Below, piece by piece: positions 1 to 11,213 of a stretch of DNA of 64,000 nucleotides. Each line of letters opens with the position of its first letter. Positions within the stretch are counted from its first letter, which is position 1. Both the position numbers and the translations under genes were made by a program. The notes under the pieces are model-generated. The model was not told the DNA's origin. It saw nothing but the letters and a program-made list of their open reading frames with translations, and did not search any database. Where the stretch lies: the NCBI GenBank assembly GCA_015501585.1, contig JADNRY010000072.1, positions 1 to 64,000 on the forward strand. Reading direction: 5' to 3'. The stretch comes from Rhodocollybia butyracea (lineage: Eukaryota; Basidiomycota; Agaricomycetes; Agaricales; Omphalotaceae).

Positions 1-855
1 TGGAGTGTTCCATGGGCGAACACTCAGGCTATTAAACACTCCGTATCTAATGGCGAAACATTCGCCCCAGGATACATCGTCGTGATGAAGCAATATCGGT
101 CTGTGACAAATGGGTGTTATTGGGAGCCGACCAGCCGTTGAGCGTGAATTCTGCAGGAATGGCATACTCATTATCGAAAGGTTATCAAATGCTGATGAAG
201 TAACATCTGCGGCATTGTAATGAGCAAAGACCTGAGCGTCAAACCTCAGCTCTGGTCCAGCGCTGGCTTATCCAATAAGAATTGTAGACTACTGGTCTGT
301 TCCATTGGATATTAGCGTTAGGCTGCTGGTGCTCGTGGACGCATCCAAGGCATGCCCAAACTCGTGAACTACAGTGCGAGAGAACTCCTCGTCAGGAGTA
401 TTGTCATTAAACCATCCATAGTTTCATGGTGGCTTGGTCAGCCCGCCTGAGGAGCGCGTCAGTACCGAGATACGACCACGATCCATCTGCTAGATTGAAG
501 CTGATGCGAATTTCAGCAAGTCTATCATCTACAAAGTCGAAATGGATGTTTGCGTATTGCTCCCACACGGCAGCATACTCGCGAATTTTGGATTGAACAT
601 AAGGGCTGCCACCCATGAAGTAACAACGAAGAGTACGACCAGGCAGCCACATCTTTCGGACGTAAAGACCGATGGCCAGAGGGCGTCGGGTGCCGGAGTA
701 GCTAGAGCAGCAGCAGGAGTGATACCACCAGCTGGTGACAAGGGGCTGCCGAACGAGTTCCCAGCATTATTAGGATTCTCTTTCAGAGCCCCTTCAACCG
801 CATCCCAAGCTTTCTCGACGGGGAGAAATGCTTGTGCACAGAAATGAATAGACAT
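1..855 (-). pseudogene. Metalloprotease / H-lectin gene, broken second copy (cut by window start)
   Basis: This is a diverged duplicate of the intact protease gene at 5885-7528; position 1 here aligns with about 6671 there. The N-terminus (starting MSIHFCAQ at 855) reads well until about 685, where one base is missing relative to the intact copy. The frame then continues in another register through the segment with YFMGGSPYVQSK until about 420, where one extra base disrupts it just before the zinc-binding region. More small differences follow toward the window edge, so the HExxH segment cannot be read in frame. The lectin part lies outside the window or is lost. The TATA-like box and the 5' UTR intron of the intact gene are still recognisable upstream, so this was a full gene duplication followed by decay. 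No protease activity is expected. Frameshift sites are seen directly by alignment with the sister copy. Confidence 0.85.
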
Positions 856-1007
856 TGTTTCGTGAAAATGCCTTGATATCGAGTGATGAGATTATAATAT
901 AATAGCAAGAAGGAGAATATAACACGTACTTGTTTGCGAATACAAGGAGTCAATTGATGGAATCCACTTGAACAAGAGGATGAAGGGATAAGAGCTTCAC
1001 CATGGGT

Positions 1008-1015
1008 CTTTTATA
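1008..1015 (-). promoter_or_regulatory. TATA-like box of the broken protease copy
   Basis: TATAAAAG read on the minus strand, about 150 nt upstream of the start codon at 855. It is conserved at the same relative place in the intact copy (7675-7682), which supports it as a core promoter element of the ancestral gene. Confidence 0.5.
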
Positions 1016-2459
1016 GTGGGCCACGAGCATTAACGTACACACTGCATATGCAGCCCATGTATGTGCATGGGTCTTCCATATGTACAGGACAGTTCTATGA
1101 GACCTTTCTCGCCACTTTCGCACCGCAAACTATGCTCCGCCTGTCGCTAAACTTGAGAACTTATGTTAATCCCCGCCGTCCCCCGGAAAGGGAAGCAGAC
1201 GCGTCCAATTAGGAACAGGGGTTCGTGGTTTGTCATGATCAATTAGGCGAGATAGTCGATGTCAGACTTGGGAGGGAGGGTCTATTAAACAAGCCAGGAC
1301 TTGAACGTTGAACATGAACGCAGGATCCTTTCAGCCGAGCTTCTGATCTGCTGGCGGCGCTAAGTTTGTTCTTCTGTTCGCCTCAAGCTTTGCAGATATC
1401 CGTCACGTCCAAGTATTTGGCGTCCTCCGTCCAGTCTTTGGTTGATTATTGACAAGACCTTGTACCTGGGTAGGGGTCATAAGATCCACCGTTCATGTCA
1501 TAAGTTTTCCTACGTAGTCGAACTGTCTCGTAAATGGGTAAGTTTAACATCCTCCATATATCTTGGATAATACTGTCATCCGAGTACAGCCTGAGGATAC
1601 GCATCACATCGAATAGATTCTTCTCTTCCGATTAGAAACTAGAGAACTGGGGACTATCATATTAACCACTCTGCAAGCTGGGCGATGCTGTTAACGTACC
1701 TCGAATGATTTGTGGCAGTCGATCGGACGTATTCTATATTTTGACCAGCTATTAGCACATTCAACATGTGCACAACAGGAAGGAGGAAATAAGGAACAGA
1801 AGAATTAGGGGTTGGGGAATCTGAGTAAGCAGAAAACATGTAGTACGCATGGCCGCTTTCGATTGAGCTTAGTAAAAAATCTGAACACTTACTGAACGAG
1901 AAAGAAGATTAAGCGGATGGTCGATTCTTCTTGATGATTCCAGCACTACAGTGGCTTAGTATGTCTATGCAGTTGCAGTACAAATGACCCAAACTTTTGG
2001 TCTGACCCTGCAATCTTTCAACTTCGTTATGAAGTATTCTGGGCCGCCGTTTCGGTATTGGTGGTTGCAGTTTCTTGGTACTAGCTGGAGACTTCGGGGA
2101 GTAGATTGAGCGTATAAATCTAACAAGTTATTATTTATCAAGATCTGATCTTGAGTGCATTTTACAGCACAAGGAATAGTCGATGGAATTGTCTCGGCCC
2201 GCTAAGTTCTAACGTCGCGAACTCGGAGAATGACCCTCAAAGCTGCTGTGTTTCAATGCAGCGAAAGTCATTCCTACATGCCGACACTGAGGAAAGTAGG
2301 ATGAAAGAAATTTGGAGTCGGGGACTAGGGTTTTCTCCATCCGTTTCGTGAAAAGATATTCCCGACATGATCTGAACTTTATTGATAGAGTGAAAACAGA
2401 TCGAGGGATAGAAAGTAAATGATACAACGTACAACGAATATTACATAGATTCAAGGTAA

Positions 2460-3150
2460 GCTAGGGGTTTTCAACAGCTCGGTCAGATGGTCCTTGACCA
2501 CCTCCCCAAGCCCCGCACATGATTGTCCTCAAATAGATCCTTCTCGTTGTTCTTGGCGAGTTGATATGGTGCATGTATTCCAGCATCATGCGGCACCTCA
2601 CCCTCTAGAATCTTCTTCATCGATCTATGTACGCTTGATCAGACGGGCTACGTCTTTTTCTCAATCTCGGCATAGTAAATCTATAAAGAATGTGAGATAT
2701 AGCTTGAGGGGACCTCGGCTTCGATTTTGAGCATCCCAGTCATTGTTGCCGCCCCTCTGGTCGTAGCTATTACGAGTTACAAGAGACTGTGCCGTTTCGT
2801 GTTCACTCTAAGTGCCTAGAATAACAAAAGCGTTGATAACTTTAAGCAGACAGACCATGCAGACCTAACAAACTCGGACTTGCATTTCTTGCAGGTTATA
2901 TGACTAAAACATGGGAAGACGTATGAAGACAGCAGAAAAGGAACACTTGCACTCGCCATTCTTCTCGCCGGTTCTTTGGCATTACCCTTGAGTCAGTCCC
3001 AGTAGGAACTGCGTCTGACAGTAGATTAGGGACAAAGTTATCTGGAGCGACAAGGGCGCAACCTTCTGTGCAGCGGATGCAGTGTTCTGCTTCATCGATC
3101 AACGATCTTGCTTGGAGATGCTCCAGCACCGCGAGCAGGCAACTCCGCAA
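2460..3150 (-). pseudogene. Degenerate coding remnant, unknown family, copy 1
   Basis: The minus strand shows broken coding-like stretches that match a second copy at 9049-9960. The clearest is the C-terminal piece with KDLFED..VRGLGEVV near 2470-2620, paired with KDLFEDDVRGLEEV in the other copy. Frames are interrupted in both. I do not recognise the family. A nearby segment (2896-3150) containing SLIDEAEHCIR also recurs near 9900-9930. The shared protein-level pattern is the only support for a former gene. Confidence 0.3.
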
Positions 3151-3689
3151 TTGACGGTGAGTTGCTTGAGGTCAGGTGAATCGTCAGGCAGACAGGGAAA
3201 ACGAAGGATTCTGGGTCTTCTGAGTTGGTGTTCTTGCGGGATTTGGATAGTGAAGTAAAGAAGCAGTAGCGGCTGAAGCGAGACGTCTGGAAGGTAGTCT
3301 AGTGGGCGAAGTTAAAGACGATAACCGTTTGAACGTGAGATCTGGTAGTGGGCCGTGATGATGGTGGGACCATACTGATCTTGAAGCAGTGACATCTGGT
3401 ACAGTAGCATCAGATTCGGCCCATCTTTGTCCAGAGATAACGATGTGAGCATGATGTATATTGATAAATTTGAGCGGGCAGACCCAGCAAATCTCGTACT
3501 TGCCTTTGGTCATATGGCTAGAACAAAGTTCATAAGACAACGTACGATACGGAAGAGAGGAAAAAGAGCGTACTTTCATCCACCATTCTTCTCAATCGTG
3601 CTCTGGCACTGCACTCTTACTCTTGATGCAGTTGGCCTAACCCAGTTATCCTTTTACATAACGTGAATATCAGTACTAGTGAGCAATAT

Positions 3690-3792
3690 GCCTTCCTGGA
3701 TATCAATAGTAATAGCCTTTGTAAATTGAGAGCAACGAGGAAAACGTCGAAGACCAAATTGTTGAACATCGGATGGTGGAGAAGAAGGAGCG
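3690..3792 (-). repeat. Short block, inverted relative to 13970-14055
   Basis: The reverse complement of this segment matches 13970-14055 (shared core GTTCAACAATTTGGTCTTCGA with one difference). It lies just 3' of family copy A here and 3' of family copy B there, but in opposite orientation relative to the gene. A local inversion after duplication is the simplest reading. Confidence 0.6.
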
Positions 3793-3804
3793 GCACTTTC
3801 AGCA

Positions 3805-4390
3805 CTAATCTTCCACCTTTCGAATATGGCAGACAAATATCAGAGCTTGAAAAGCCTCGAGCTCTTCAGCGAACTGAATCGAGAGCAAATGATGGCAAGG
3901 AGCGGTGATTATGATCAATAATGATACAAATACTATGCATAGTATGTAGATGTAAACAACTGAAAAGAGACATGAAATAAAGATTGACAAACTTATGCGA
4001 GATGAGAACGAAAGAAAAGAAAGATGGCATGAAGTCAACAGAAGGATATAATCGGCAAGACCTACCTTGTGTCTGAGATAAGGAAGTCGTTTGGTGGGTA
4101 GGATTCTAGAGGCAATATCTTTGTCACTTCCAGTGCCAAACATTGTATTCCAGTTCTTGAGCATAGGTCGGGCGAGAGGCGATTGGGGAGACATTGAAGT
4201 GTAGAACATCTCCCCAGCCTCCGGAGGAGAGCAGCGGGACTGGGTACACTGGATAACGGTCACCACGGAAGAGGAAAAAATTCAAAAAATCATCGATTCT
4301 TTCATCTCTGACAACCTGGATATGCTGTTGGTACATTCCATTTGGTCGAGTTTCGAGCAGGTCGCATCCTGATATCTAAACATGAATATG
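3805..4390 (-). pseudogene. 3' fragment of the unknown 394-aa family (copy A)
   Basis: Only the region equivalent to the last exon of the genes at 14373-15667 and 15984-17332 is present. Recognisable motifs are DERIDDFLNFFLF and TMFGTGSDKDIAS, which correspond to DERITSFLRFFFA and AMFGTGSDKDIAS in copy B. These two motifs lie in different reading frames, so at least one frameshift separates them, and the first two exons are absent. The 3' noncoding flank (CTCATCTCGC to TTTCATGTCTC) is also shared with copies B and C. The function of the family is unknown. Confidence 0.7.
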
Positions 4391-4399
4391 AGAGTAGGC

Positions 4400-5880
4400 A
4401 TCCAATAGAGCATATCTTTTGACCATGGTGGGAGAAGTCCAAGAATCGGATCCAGGCCCGGATATCAGCGTCTAAATTTTCGAACTTGGACTTGTACTTT
4501 TCTTTATACTTTCGTGCACCTCTCTGCCTATTTTTAGACGAATCAGAAGTTGTTTGTTCCGATGTCGATTTGTTACTCCAAGCCTCAAAATGTCGAGCTC
4601 GAACGCGAACGCAAAGTCTGTGAATTCAAATAAAGAATGTGTCTCTGCTAAGCCAGCTCAGCATCACGCTCCTTCGTGTCGTCTGCATTCCGCTCAATGA
4701 ATGCAGTATGCAACAACATTTGCACATCACGCCAGTACAATAATCCTGATTCAACTCCTACCACACCCAGTAACAACCAACAGACACAAACTCCTGCTCT
4801 TTCACTTTCACCCCAGGCGTCTCAACATTCCTGCCCTTACATGACCAGTAAACTCTAGACTGGCGCTTAGCGTCTTGAAAAATGAAGAGACAGCAGTTAC
4901 TCGCTATCGTACACATAGCAACGCTCTTCGTCTTGAGCACATGTTTATTTCTAATCAAACGGCTGTCGCTTCGAGAGCTGACCACCGATAGCAGACACCT
5001 TAGCGAGGATGTTGGTACGCTCCATATGGAGTTGCAGCAAATTGGAAACTCTCAATCTTCCATGGAGCTTACGTTCCATCCCGTAGCCTCAATTTCAGAT
5101 TTTTTGCAGTAATTTCTTCTTCCGCAAGGTCCACAGATACTTCAAAACAACAGTCACCGACGGTATCAACAGAAGAACGACATGCTTGATGACATCTATG
5201 CGACTCGTTCACCTGCCACGGACAACCCATCTCCAGAACTGGCTCGGTCTCCATCGCGCTCTTCTCCATGTAGTGCATCCCCGACTACACTTGATGGTCA
5301 ATGGCCGTTTCCACGACAACGTTTACCATCCGTAATCCCATTACTGGAACGGCCCAATAACATCCCAGGGGTCTACCTCAGCTACAGCAGCAGAACCGAT
5401 GGTTCCATCTTCAGAACCTCCGAGGACAGAAGAGAAACAACCAGCGAAACGCACAGAGTGCTATTTCAGGAACTTCAGTTTATATTCAAAGCTCCGACCT
5501 TAGGTTTGCAAACGATATCAATCGTCCCGATTTTTCCACTCTTCGCATATGCAACTGGAAAATACATCCTCGCAGTTCGGTTTCGCTCATGTTGGCCCTG
5601 CACAGCGTCAGATACGTTTGACATATTCAATTAACCTTCCCATGCAGCTAGAAGAACTGACCGGGTCTCACAAAGAAAACAAGGCGCTAGTACACTTTCC
5701 TGAGTCTTGAAACATCACAATGGGACGTAGAGGAACGCCAGTTTCAGGTATGCAAGGGTGGTAATGTTTATTGGCAACAGTATATGATCTCGGTCCCGAC
5801 TGGTAATAGTACAAAGAAAAAACTAGAACATGAACACGAACATGGGCTCGACTACTTGGGATAGAATAAGATCAGCTTTG
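4400..5880. other. No confident gene
   Basis: Several short open frames occur on the plus strand (for example 4882-5112 and 5182-5634, the latter 150 codons and rich in Ser/Pro). None shows a recognisable domain, and stops interrupt every attempt to join them. It could be a decayed gene, but nothing supports naming it. Confidence 0.4.
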
Positions 5881-5884
5881 GATC

Positions 5885-7528
5885 TTAACAAGCAATCCAA
5901 GACACCCCAGCAAGATACATCTTCGTGTCTCCCCAAGCATCGATATGCCATTCCATACCCGTTTTCGTGACGTTGCTGGAACTCAGATGGATACGAGCAT
6001 TTGTCTGGTATCCGATGTCCAACTGATTCACCGCCATGAAGACGCGAGGTGCTTTGTCAAAGGTCTGATCCGGGAATGTGACTGGTCTGGAGTTTGCCAA
6101 CTGGCTCGCTTGTTCCCAACTTCTGACATCGCTCGTGCTGCACGTCCCGCTGGTGATCCCCTTCTTGTTCGTCGGATACGCAAACCAGGCAATACCCGCA
6201 TTCCAGAGCAAAGTGTCCGACGTAGAATCAACATGTACATTGAAACCATCTGTCTGCACATCGGTCGCGTACACCTTTGCACGAGTGTTTCTGCCTTTTT
6301 CGGTATCCACAGAAGTCAGGAAGACGACAACGGTGGGAGGGGAGGCATAGGCGTGCGCGAAGTTTATCTTATGAGTGACCTGGCCCAGGGCTGTCGTGCG
6401 GGTGGGGTCGGTAGTATCGAAAGTGCCGCCCTGGAAGTCTTGGTTATTGGCGGGGAGTTTCAGCCAAGAGACACCACTCGAGTAGTTTACCGTGTCCGCC
6501 CACGACTGCAGATTGATCGTGCAGCTCGCCGTGGTCACTTGCTCGACAAGCGACCTGATGCGGAAATTGAGTCCGTGGCCCATATCAAACCAGTTCAGAC
6601 CAAGCAATATCTGAGGAACAGCTGGAAGGGGAGCCCCAGTGAATTTTATCGTGCCACGGTTGTCTGAGGTTGGAGTGTTCCATGGGCGAACACTCATGCT
6701 ATTAAACACTCCAGTATCCAATGGTGAAACATTTACCCCAGGGTACATCGTCGCAATGAAGGTAACGTCAGTCTGTGATAGATGGGTGTTAGTGGGAGCT
6801 GACCATCCGTTGAGCGTGAATTCTGCAGGAATAGCATACTCCATTATCGAAAGGTTATCGAGTGCTGATGCAGTGACATCTGCGGCAGTGTACTGATTAA
6901 AAACCTGGGCGTCAACCTGGGCTCTGGTCCAGCCCTGGCTTATCCTATAAGCGTCGTAGACCACCGGTCTATTCCATTGGATGTTAGCGTTAGGCTGCTG
7001 ATGTTCGTGGATACACCCAAGGGCATGCCCAAACTCGTGAACTACAGTGCGAGAGAACTCGTCGTCGTCGGTATTGTCATTAAACCATCCAAAGTTCATG
7101 GTGGCTTGACCGGCCGGCCTGAGGAGCGCGTCAGTACCGAGATATGACCACGATCCAACGTTTTGATCAAAGTTAATGCGAATTTCAGCAGTGTTATCAT
7201 CTACAAAGCTGAAATGGATGTTTGCGTATTGCTCCCACACGACAGCATACTGGCGAATCTTGGATTGAACGAAAGGGCTGCCGCCCATGAAGTAACAACG
7301 AAGAGTACGACCAGGCAGCCACATCTTTCGGACGTAAAGACCGATAGCCAGAGGCGCATCGGGTGTCGGAGTAGCTAGAGCAGCAGCGGGAGTGATACCA
7401 CCAGCCGGTGACAAAGGGTTGCTGAACGAGTTCCCAGCATTGTTAGGATTCTCTTTGAGAGCTGCTTCAACTGCCTCCCATGCTTTCTCGACGGGGAGAA
7501 ATGCTTGTGCGCAGAAATGGATCGACAT
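5885..7528 (-). CDS. Astacin-like zinc metalloprotease with three H-type lectin repeats
   Basis: A single-exon 547-aa protein. Residues about 60-270 form a zincin catalytic domain: the zinc site HEFGHALGCIHEH (164-176) fits HExxHxxGxxHE of the metzincin/M12A type, and SIMEY (about 228-231) sits where the Met-turn is expected. The C-terminal half holds three H-type lectin-like repeats (about 285-358, 384-455, 481-547), each ending in a G-[VI]-[SA]-W motif such as AGVSWIAC. H-type lectins typically bind GalNAc-like sugars, so a glycan-targeted peptidase is a reasonable inference. No signal peptide is visible (start MSIHFCAQAF), so the site of action is unclear. The start was set at 7528 because the upstream in-frame ATG at 7576 falls inside a 5' UTR intron and is not conserved in the sister copy at 1-855. 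An isolated TATA box lies upstream. Confidence 0.88.
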   Translation of the reverse strand: MSIHFCAQAFLPVEKAWEAVEAALKENPNNAGNSFSNPLSPAGGITPAAALATPTPDAPLAIGLYVRKMWLPGRTLRCYFMGGSPFVQSKIRQYAVVWEQYANIHFSFVDDNTAEIRINFDQNVGSWSYLGTDALLRPAGQATMNFGWFNDNTDDDEFSRTVVHEFGHALGCIHEHQQPNANIQWNRPVVYDAYRISQGWTRAQVDAQVFNQYTAADVTASALDNLSIMEYAIPAEFTLNGWSAPTNTHLSQTDVTFIATMYPGVNVSPLDTGVFNSMSVRPWNTPTSDNRGTIKFTGAPLPAVPQILLGLNWFDMGHGLNFRIRSLVEQVTTASCTINLQSWADTVNYSSGVSWLKLPANNQDFQGGTFDTTDPTRTTALGQVTHKINFAHAYASPPTVVVFLTSVDTEKGRNTRAKVYATDVQTDGFNVHVDSTSDTLLWNAGIAWFAYPTNKKGITSGTCSTSDVRSWEQASQLANSRPVTFPDQTFDKAPRVFMAVNQLDIGYQTNARIHLSSSNVTKTGMEWHIDAWGDTKMYLAGVSWIAC

Positions 7529-7544
7529 TGTTTCGTGAAAGTGC

Positions 7545-7597
7545 CTATATATTGAGTATTGAGATTCTAGTAGCAAGGAGTCGGATATAGCACATAC
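7545..7597 (-). other. 5' UTR intron of the protease gene
   Basis: On the minus strand a GTATGTG donor at 7597 and a TATATAG acceptor at 7545 define a 53-nt intron that ends 16 nt before the start codon. The sister copy keeps GTACGTG and an AAG acceptor at the same places. This intron explains why the upstream ATG at 7576 should not be used. Confidence 0.7.
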
Positions 7598-7674
7598 TTG
7601 TTTGTAATTGCAAGGTATTAATCAAAGAAATCCACTTGAACAGAGGATGAAGGAAGAAAAGCTTCACCATGCGT

Positions 7675-7682
7675 CTTTTATA
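7675..7682 (-). promoter_or_regulatory. TATA box of the protease gene
   Basis: TATAAAAG on the minus strand, about 75 nt upstream of the 5' UTR intron, conserved in the duplicate copy at 1008-1015. Confidence 0.6.
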
Positions 7683-9048
7683 GCGAGCCAGGAGCATTAA
7701 CGTACATCCTGCGTATGCAGCCCATGCATGTGCATGGGGTATTCAGACAGTTCTACGAAACCCTTCTCGCCACTTTCGCACCACAACCTATTCTTCGCTT
7801 GACGCTAAACCTTAGTCCATAGGCGAGGTACTTGATCTCAGACTTGGAAGGATGTAAAGGAGTCAATTACTCGGCACGGTTGGAAGGAAAGATCTATTGG
7901 GTCAAGAGCTGACGGTGAACGCCGGATGCGTACAGCAGAACTTGGCAGCGTACAGCAGAACTTGGCAGCGCTAAGTTTTTTCTTCTATTCGTCTTTGTCT
8001 CCTCTAGGTAATACTCGACTCCGGCTTACACCTTCGTTAGACTCAGCCTTTGCAGATACGCTACTGTGCACAAGTCTTTGGCGTCCTTCCCCGTATCGAT
8101 TATCGACAAAACCTTGTACCTCGAGGCCATAGGATACGATTCATCGTTCATGAAAGTTTATCTACGCAATTGTCTTGTAAATAATTAGGTTCAACGTCCT
8201 CCATATATATTGGATTATACTGTCAAATGAGAGCGGGATATGTAGTCGAATAGATTCTTTTCTCCCTATTAAAAACTGGAGCAAGGGACTATCAACTCTG
8301 CAAGCTGAACGGTGCTGTTAACGTACCTCGAATAGTTTGTGCCAGTCGATTCGGACGTATTCTATACATCTTGAGCTATGAACCTCCTGCTATTAGCACG
8401 TACAAGCGACCACATGCGCACGACAGGAAGGAGGAAATAGGGAATAGCAGGATTAGGGGTTGGAGATAGTAAGTAGAAACAGGCTGTATCATGTATTTAG
8501 AAACTTACTGGACGAGAACGAAGATTAAGCGGATGGTCGATTCTTCTTGATCATTCCAGCACTACAGCGGCGAGGTATATGTTTGTACAAATGACCCACA
8601 CTTTTGGTCTATAACCTTGCAATCTTTCAACTTCATTTATGAAGTATTCTGGGCCGCTGTTTCAGCATTGGTTCTTGGTAGCTGGAGACGCGGGGAGTAG
8701 ATCGAGCGTAACTCTAAAAAGTCATTATCAAGATCTGATCTTGAGTGCATTTTACAGCACAGAAAATAATCGATGGGATTCTCTCGGCCCCACTAACGTC
8801 GCGAAGTCGGAGAATGACCCTTAAAACTGCTATGCTTCAATGCAGCGAAAGTAATTCCGATCCTACGTATGCCAACGCCGAAGAAAGTAGGACGCAAGAA
8901 AGGACATTTGGAGTCGGGGTGAACTATATGGTCCAAGGGTTTTCTCGTCCGTTCCGTAAAAGGACATTTTCGACATATTGATAAGTGAAAACGACAGATC
9001 AAGGGATAGAAGTAAAAGATACAACGTACAAGCGAATATTACATAGAT

Positions 9049-9960
9049 TCACGATGTGGGGTTTTTCAATAGCTCGGTCAGATAGCCCTGGATCACCTCC
9101 TCCAAGCCCCGCACATCATCCTCAAATAGATCCTTCGCGTTGATTGTGACGAGTTGATACAGCGCATGTGTTTCAGCATCACGCGGCACTTCTCCCTCTA
9201 TAGCCTCTTTCATCGGTCGATGTACGCTCAAAAGGGCTCTGTATTTTTCTCAATCTTGGCATAAGCGCAGAAACGATTAGCACATTACTCCCCGGCAGCG
9301 GTCCTTCCGGAGGAGCTGGAGCGCAAGTAAGTAAATCTATAACGAAGCGCCGATGTGAAGATATAAGCTCGGCTTCGATTTTGAGCATCCCAGTTATTGG
9401 TGCTACACCTTTGACGTAGAGACTATGCTGCTTTGTGTTCGCTCCAAGGGCCTACTAGAATAACACAAGTGTAGTGTATAATCTCATGGGAAGACGTATG
9501 ACACGGAAGAGCGGAAAAGGAATACTTGCACTCGCCATTCTTCTCGCGCGCTTCTTGGCATTAGCACCCTTGATAACTGTTTCGCTGTCATCCTCGCATT
9601 TTTACAGTCTTTACCCCGCACGACCGTCTACTAATGATCACTCTCAGCGGTCCAACCAACGCCAAAGACATGGTTCCTGGCCTGAAGAACTTATCCGAAG
9701 AGGACCATGGAATAATATCACGGTCCCCTGAGACGCAGTTGGAACTGATTTTCCCCCACCAAAGGGATATGAGAGTCGAAACCCCAGTGGATGGGGGAGA
9801 GAATTTAAATTTCGGGTTAACTGCAAATTTTTGCTTGAGCAATTTCTGGAAACGGCGTTGACGTTCTCATGAGTGTCAGTCCCACACGTAGAGACCGCGA
9901 ATGCACTGTTCTGCTTCATCGATCGACGATCTTGGGCGCGATAGGACAAACGAAGGTTAG
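9049..9960 (-). pseudogene. Degenerate coding remnant, unknown family, copy 2
   Basis: Minus-strand open stretches in changing frames: a C-terminal piece with VTINAKDLFEDDVRGLEEV (9049-9231), an upstream piece with ELISSHRRFVIDLL (9179-9388), and a further one with KFAVNPKFKFSPP (9588-9842). Frame changes and stops lie between them and no splice pattern joins them cleanly. It matches the remnant at 2460-3150. The family is not recognised. Confidence 0.35.
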
Positions 9961-10615
9961 GTTCAGCGATAAACTTTTAATTAAGTTTATCGCTGGCTTG
10001 GGATCAAGTGCCGATAGGAAGGAAGGAAGTTTATTATTCTGAGTCTTCTGATTTGCTGTCTTTGCAGGACTTGGATAGAAGCAATGAGGCAGTGACGACT
10101 AAAGCGACTTCTGAATGGGCGAAGTTTAAGACGGCAACCGTTTGAAGGGGAGTTCTGGTAGTGCGCCGTGATGATGATGGACCATACTACCATACTGATC
10201 TTGAAGCAGTGACATCTGGTACAGTAGCACCAGATTCGGCAAAAAGTTCAATGGTCCAAGAAGTAACGATGTGAGCATAATGTATTACAGTCAGATGCAT
10301 ACTATTGATAAATTTGAGAACACATACCTATGCAAACTCAGCAAAAAAAACTCATACTTGCATTTGGTCAGATGGCCTAAACTAACTTCATGAGACAATG
10401 TATGGACGCAGACATAGAGATGAAAGAAGGAAGTAAGTCTATTACATGGAAAAAGAACGTACTTGCACACGCTATTCTTCTCAATCGTGCTCCGGCACCG
10501 GCTGCACTCTTACTCTTGATCCAGTTCGCCCAAAGTTAGCCATTTCACTCTTGTCATTTTCAGAACATGAAACCAACCTCGCTATCCTTGACATGATTTA
10601 CTCTCATTTTCGTTG

Positions 10616-10620
10616 AGATC
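10616..10620. repeat. Target-site duplication AGATC (left)
   Basis: AGATC directly before the left LTR is repeated directly after the right LTR at 13964-13968, as expected for a 5-bp LTR-retrotransposon target duplication. Confidence 0.9.
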
Positions 10621-10873
10621 TATAACGCGCCCTATGGGCAAAGTCCTTAAGAACACCGGTGAACACGACAAATAGGATACTATTGTGTGTACGACGGTGT
10701 AAAAGACTAACTAGACTCTTAAGTAATCGTACAATACTTATAGTAACGGATTTATTATATAATTAATAATAAATAGAATGATAAGATAGACCGTTTGATC
10801 TATCGGCGGCGTCTAGGATGACCGTATCGCCGGATACGGTCAGTGGTGATTATGGAGAGGCGGAGGCGTTACA
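10621..10873 (-). repeat. LTR (3' LTR of the minus-oriented element)
   Basis: 253 bp, identical to 13711-13963 except for one difference seen by eye (GTTTGATC against GTTTGGTC). The ends are short inverted repeats, TATAACGC and GCGTTACA. Near-identity means a recent insertion. Confidence 0.95.
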
Positions 10874-10885
10874 CCCTCCCCCACC
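10874..10885 (-). other. Polypurine tract of the LTR element
   Basis: GGTGGGGGAGGG on the minus strand ends exactly at the 3' LTR. This is the expected plus-strand priming site and fixes the orientation of the element. Confidence 0.8.
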
Positions 10886-11213
10886 AGATTAACATCAGGG
10901 ATGTGAATCGAAAATGGTAATGACATCATCACCATCCAAACCATTTTTAATTTGGTTTAACATAGAATGATCCCGTATCAAGTACGGGATTAATTGATGC
11001 GGCGCATCAGATTTTCGGACTTGTCCGAATCAAACGATAGTGGGGCGTACCACTAGAGCATGATTTGATTCGGAAATGTCCGAATGTTCAACGCGCAGAC
11101 TCGGAAGTTTCCGAGTATTGCTTAATGAGGATTCTCAGTGAGAATCCGGGCTGAGGATAAGTAGTGATGCCCAGGTAAGGCATATTACCTGGGCGTCGGA
11201 ATAAACCAATAAA

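Larger units (their letters stand above)
1..3650. repeat. Segmental duplication, unit 1
   Basis: This stretch aligns collinearly, with many substitutions and small indels, to 6671-10560. Anchors read by eye include the protease start (855 against 7528), the TATAAAAG box (1008 against 7675), a block at 1670-1740 against 8290-8360, one at 2150-2360 against 8740-8960, and one at 3400-3640 against 10230-10540. Apart from the broken protease and a degenerate coding remnant at 2460-3150 I see no gene; 860-2450 is otherwise noncoding. Confidence 0.8.
6671..10560. repeat. Segmental duplication, unit 2
   Basis: Collinear with 1-3650. It contains the 5' two-thirds of the intact protease, its promoter, and noncoding sequence with the degenerate remnant at 9049-9960. 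The LTR element at 10621 entered just beyond its right end. Between 7683 and 9048 I see no gene, only short spurious frames. Confidence 0.8.

Noticed and set aside
3184..3579. 131-codon minus-strand frame (MKVRSFSSLPYR)
   Set aside because: The duplicate region at 9987-10193 shares DNA similarity but the frame there is broken by stops, and composition is not protein-like. Kept only as part of the segmental duplication.
7529..7576. Upstream in-frame ATG that would add 16 residues to the protease
   Set aside because: It lies inside a predicted 5' UTR intron and the sister copy does not keep the frame there.
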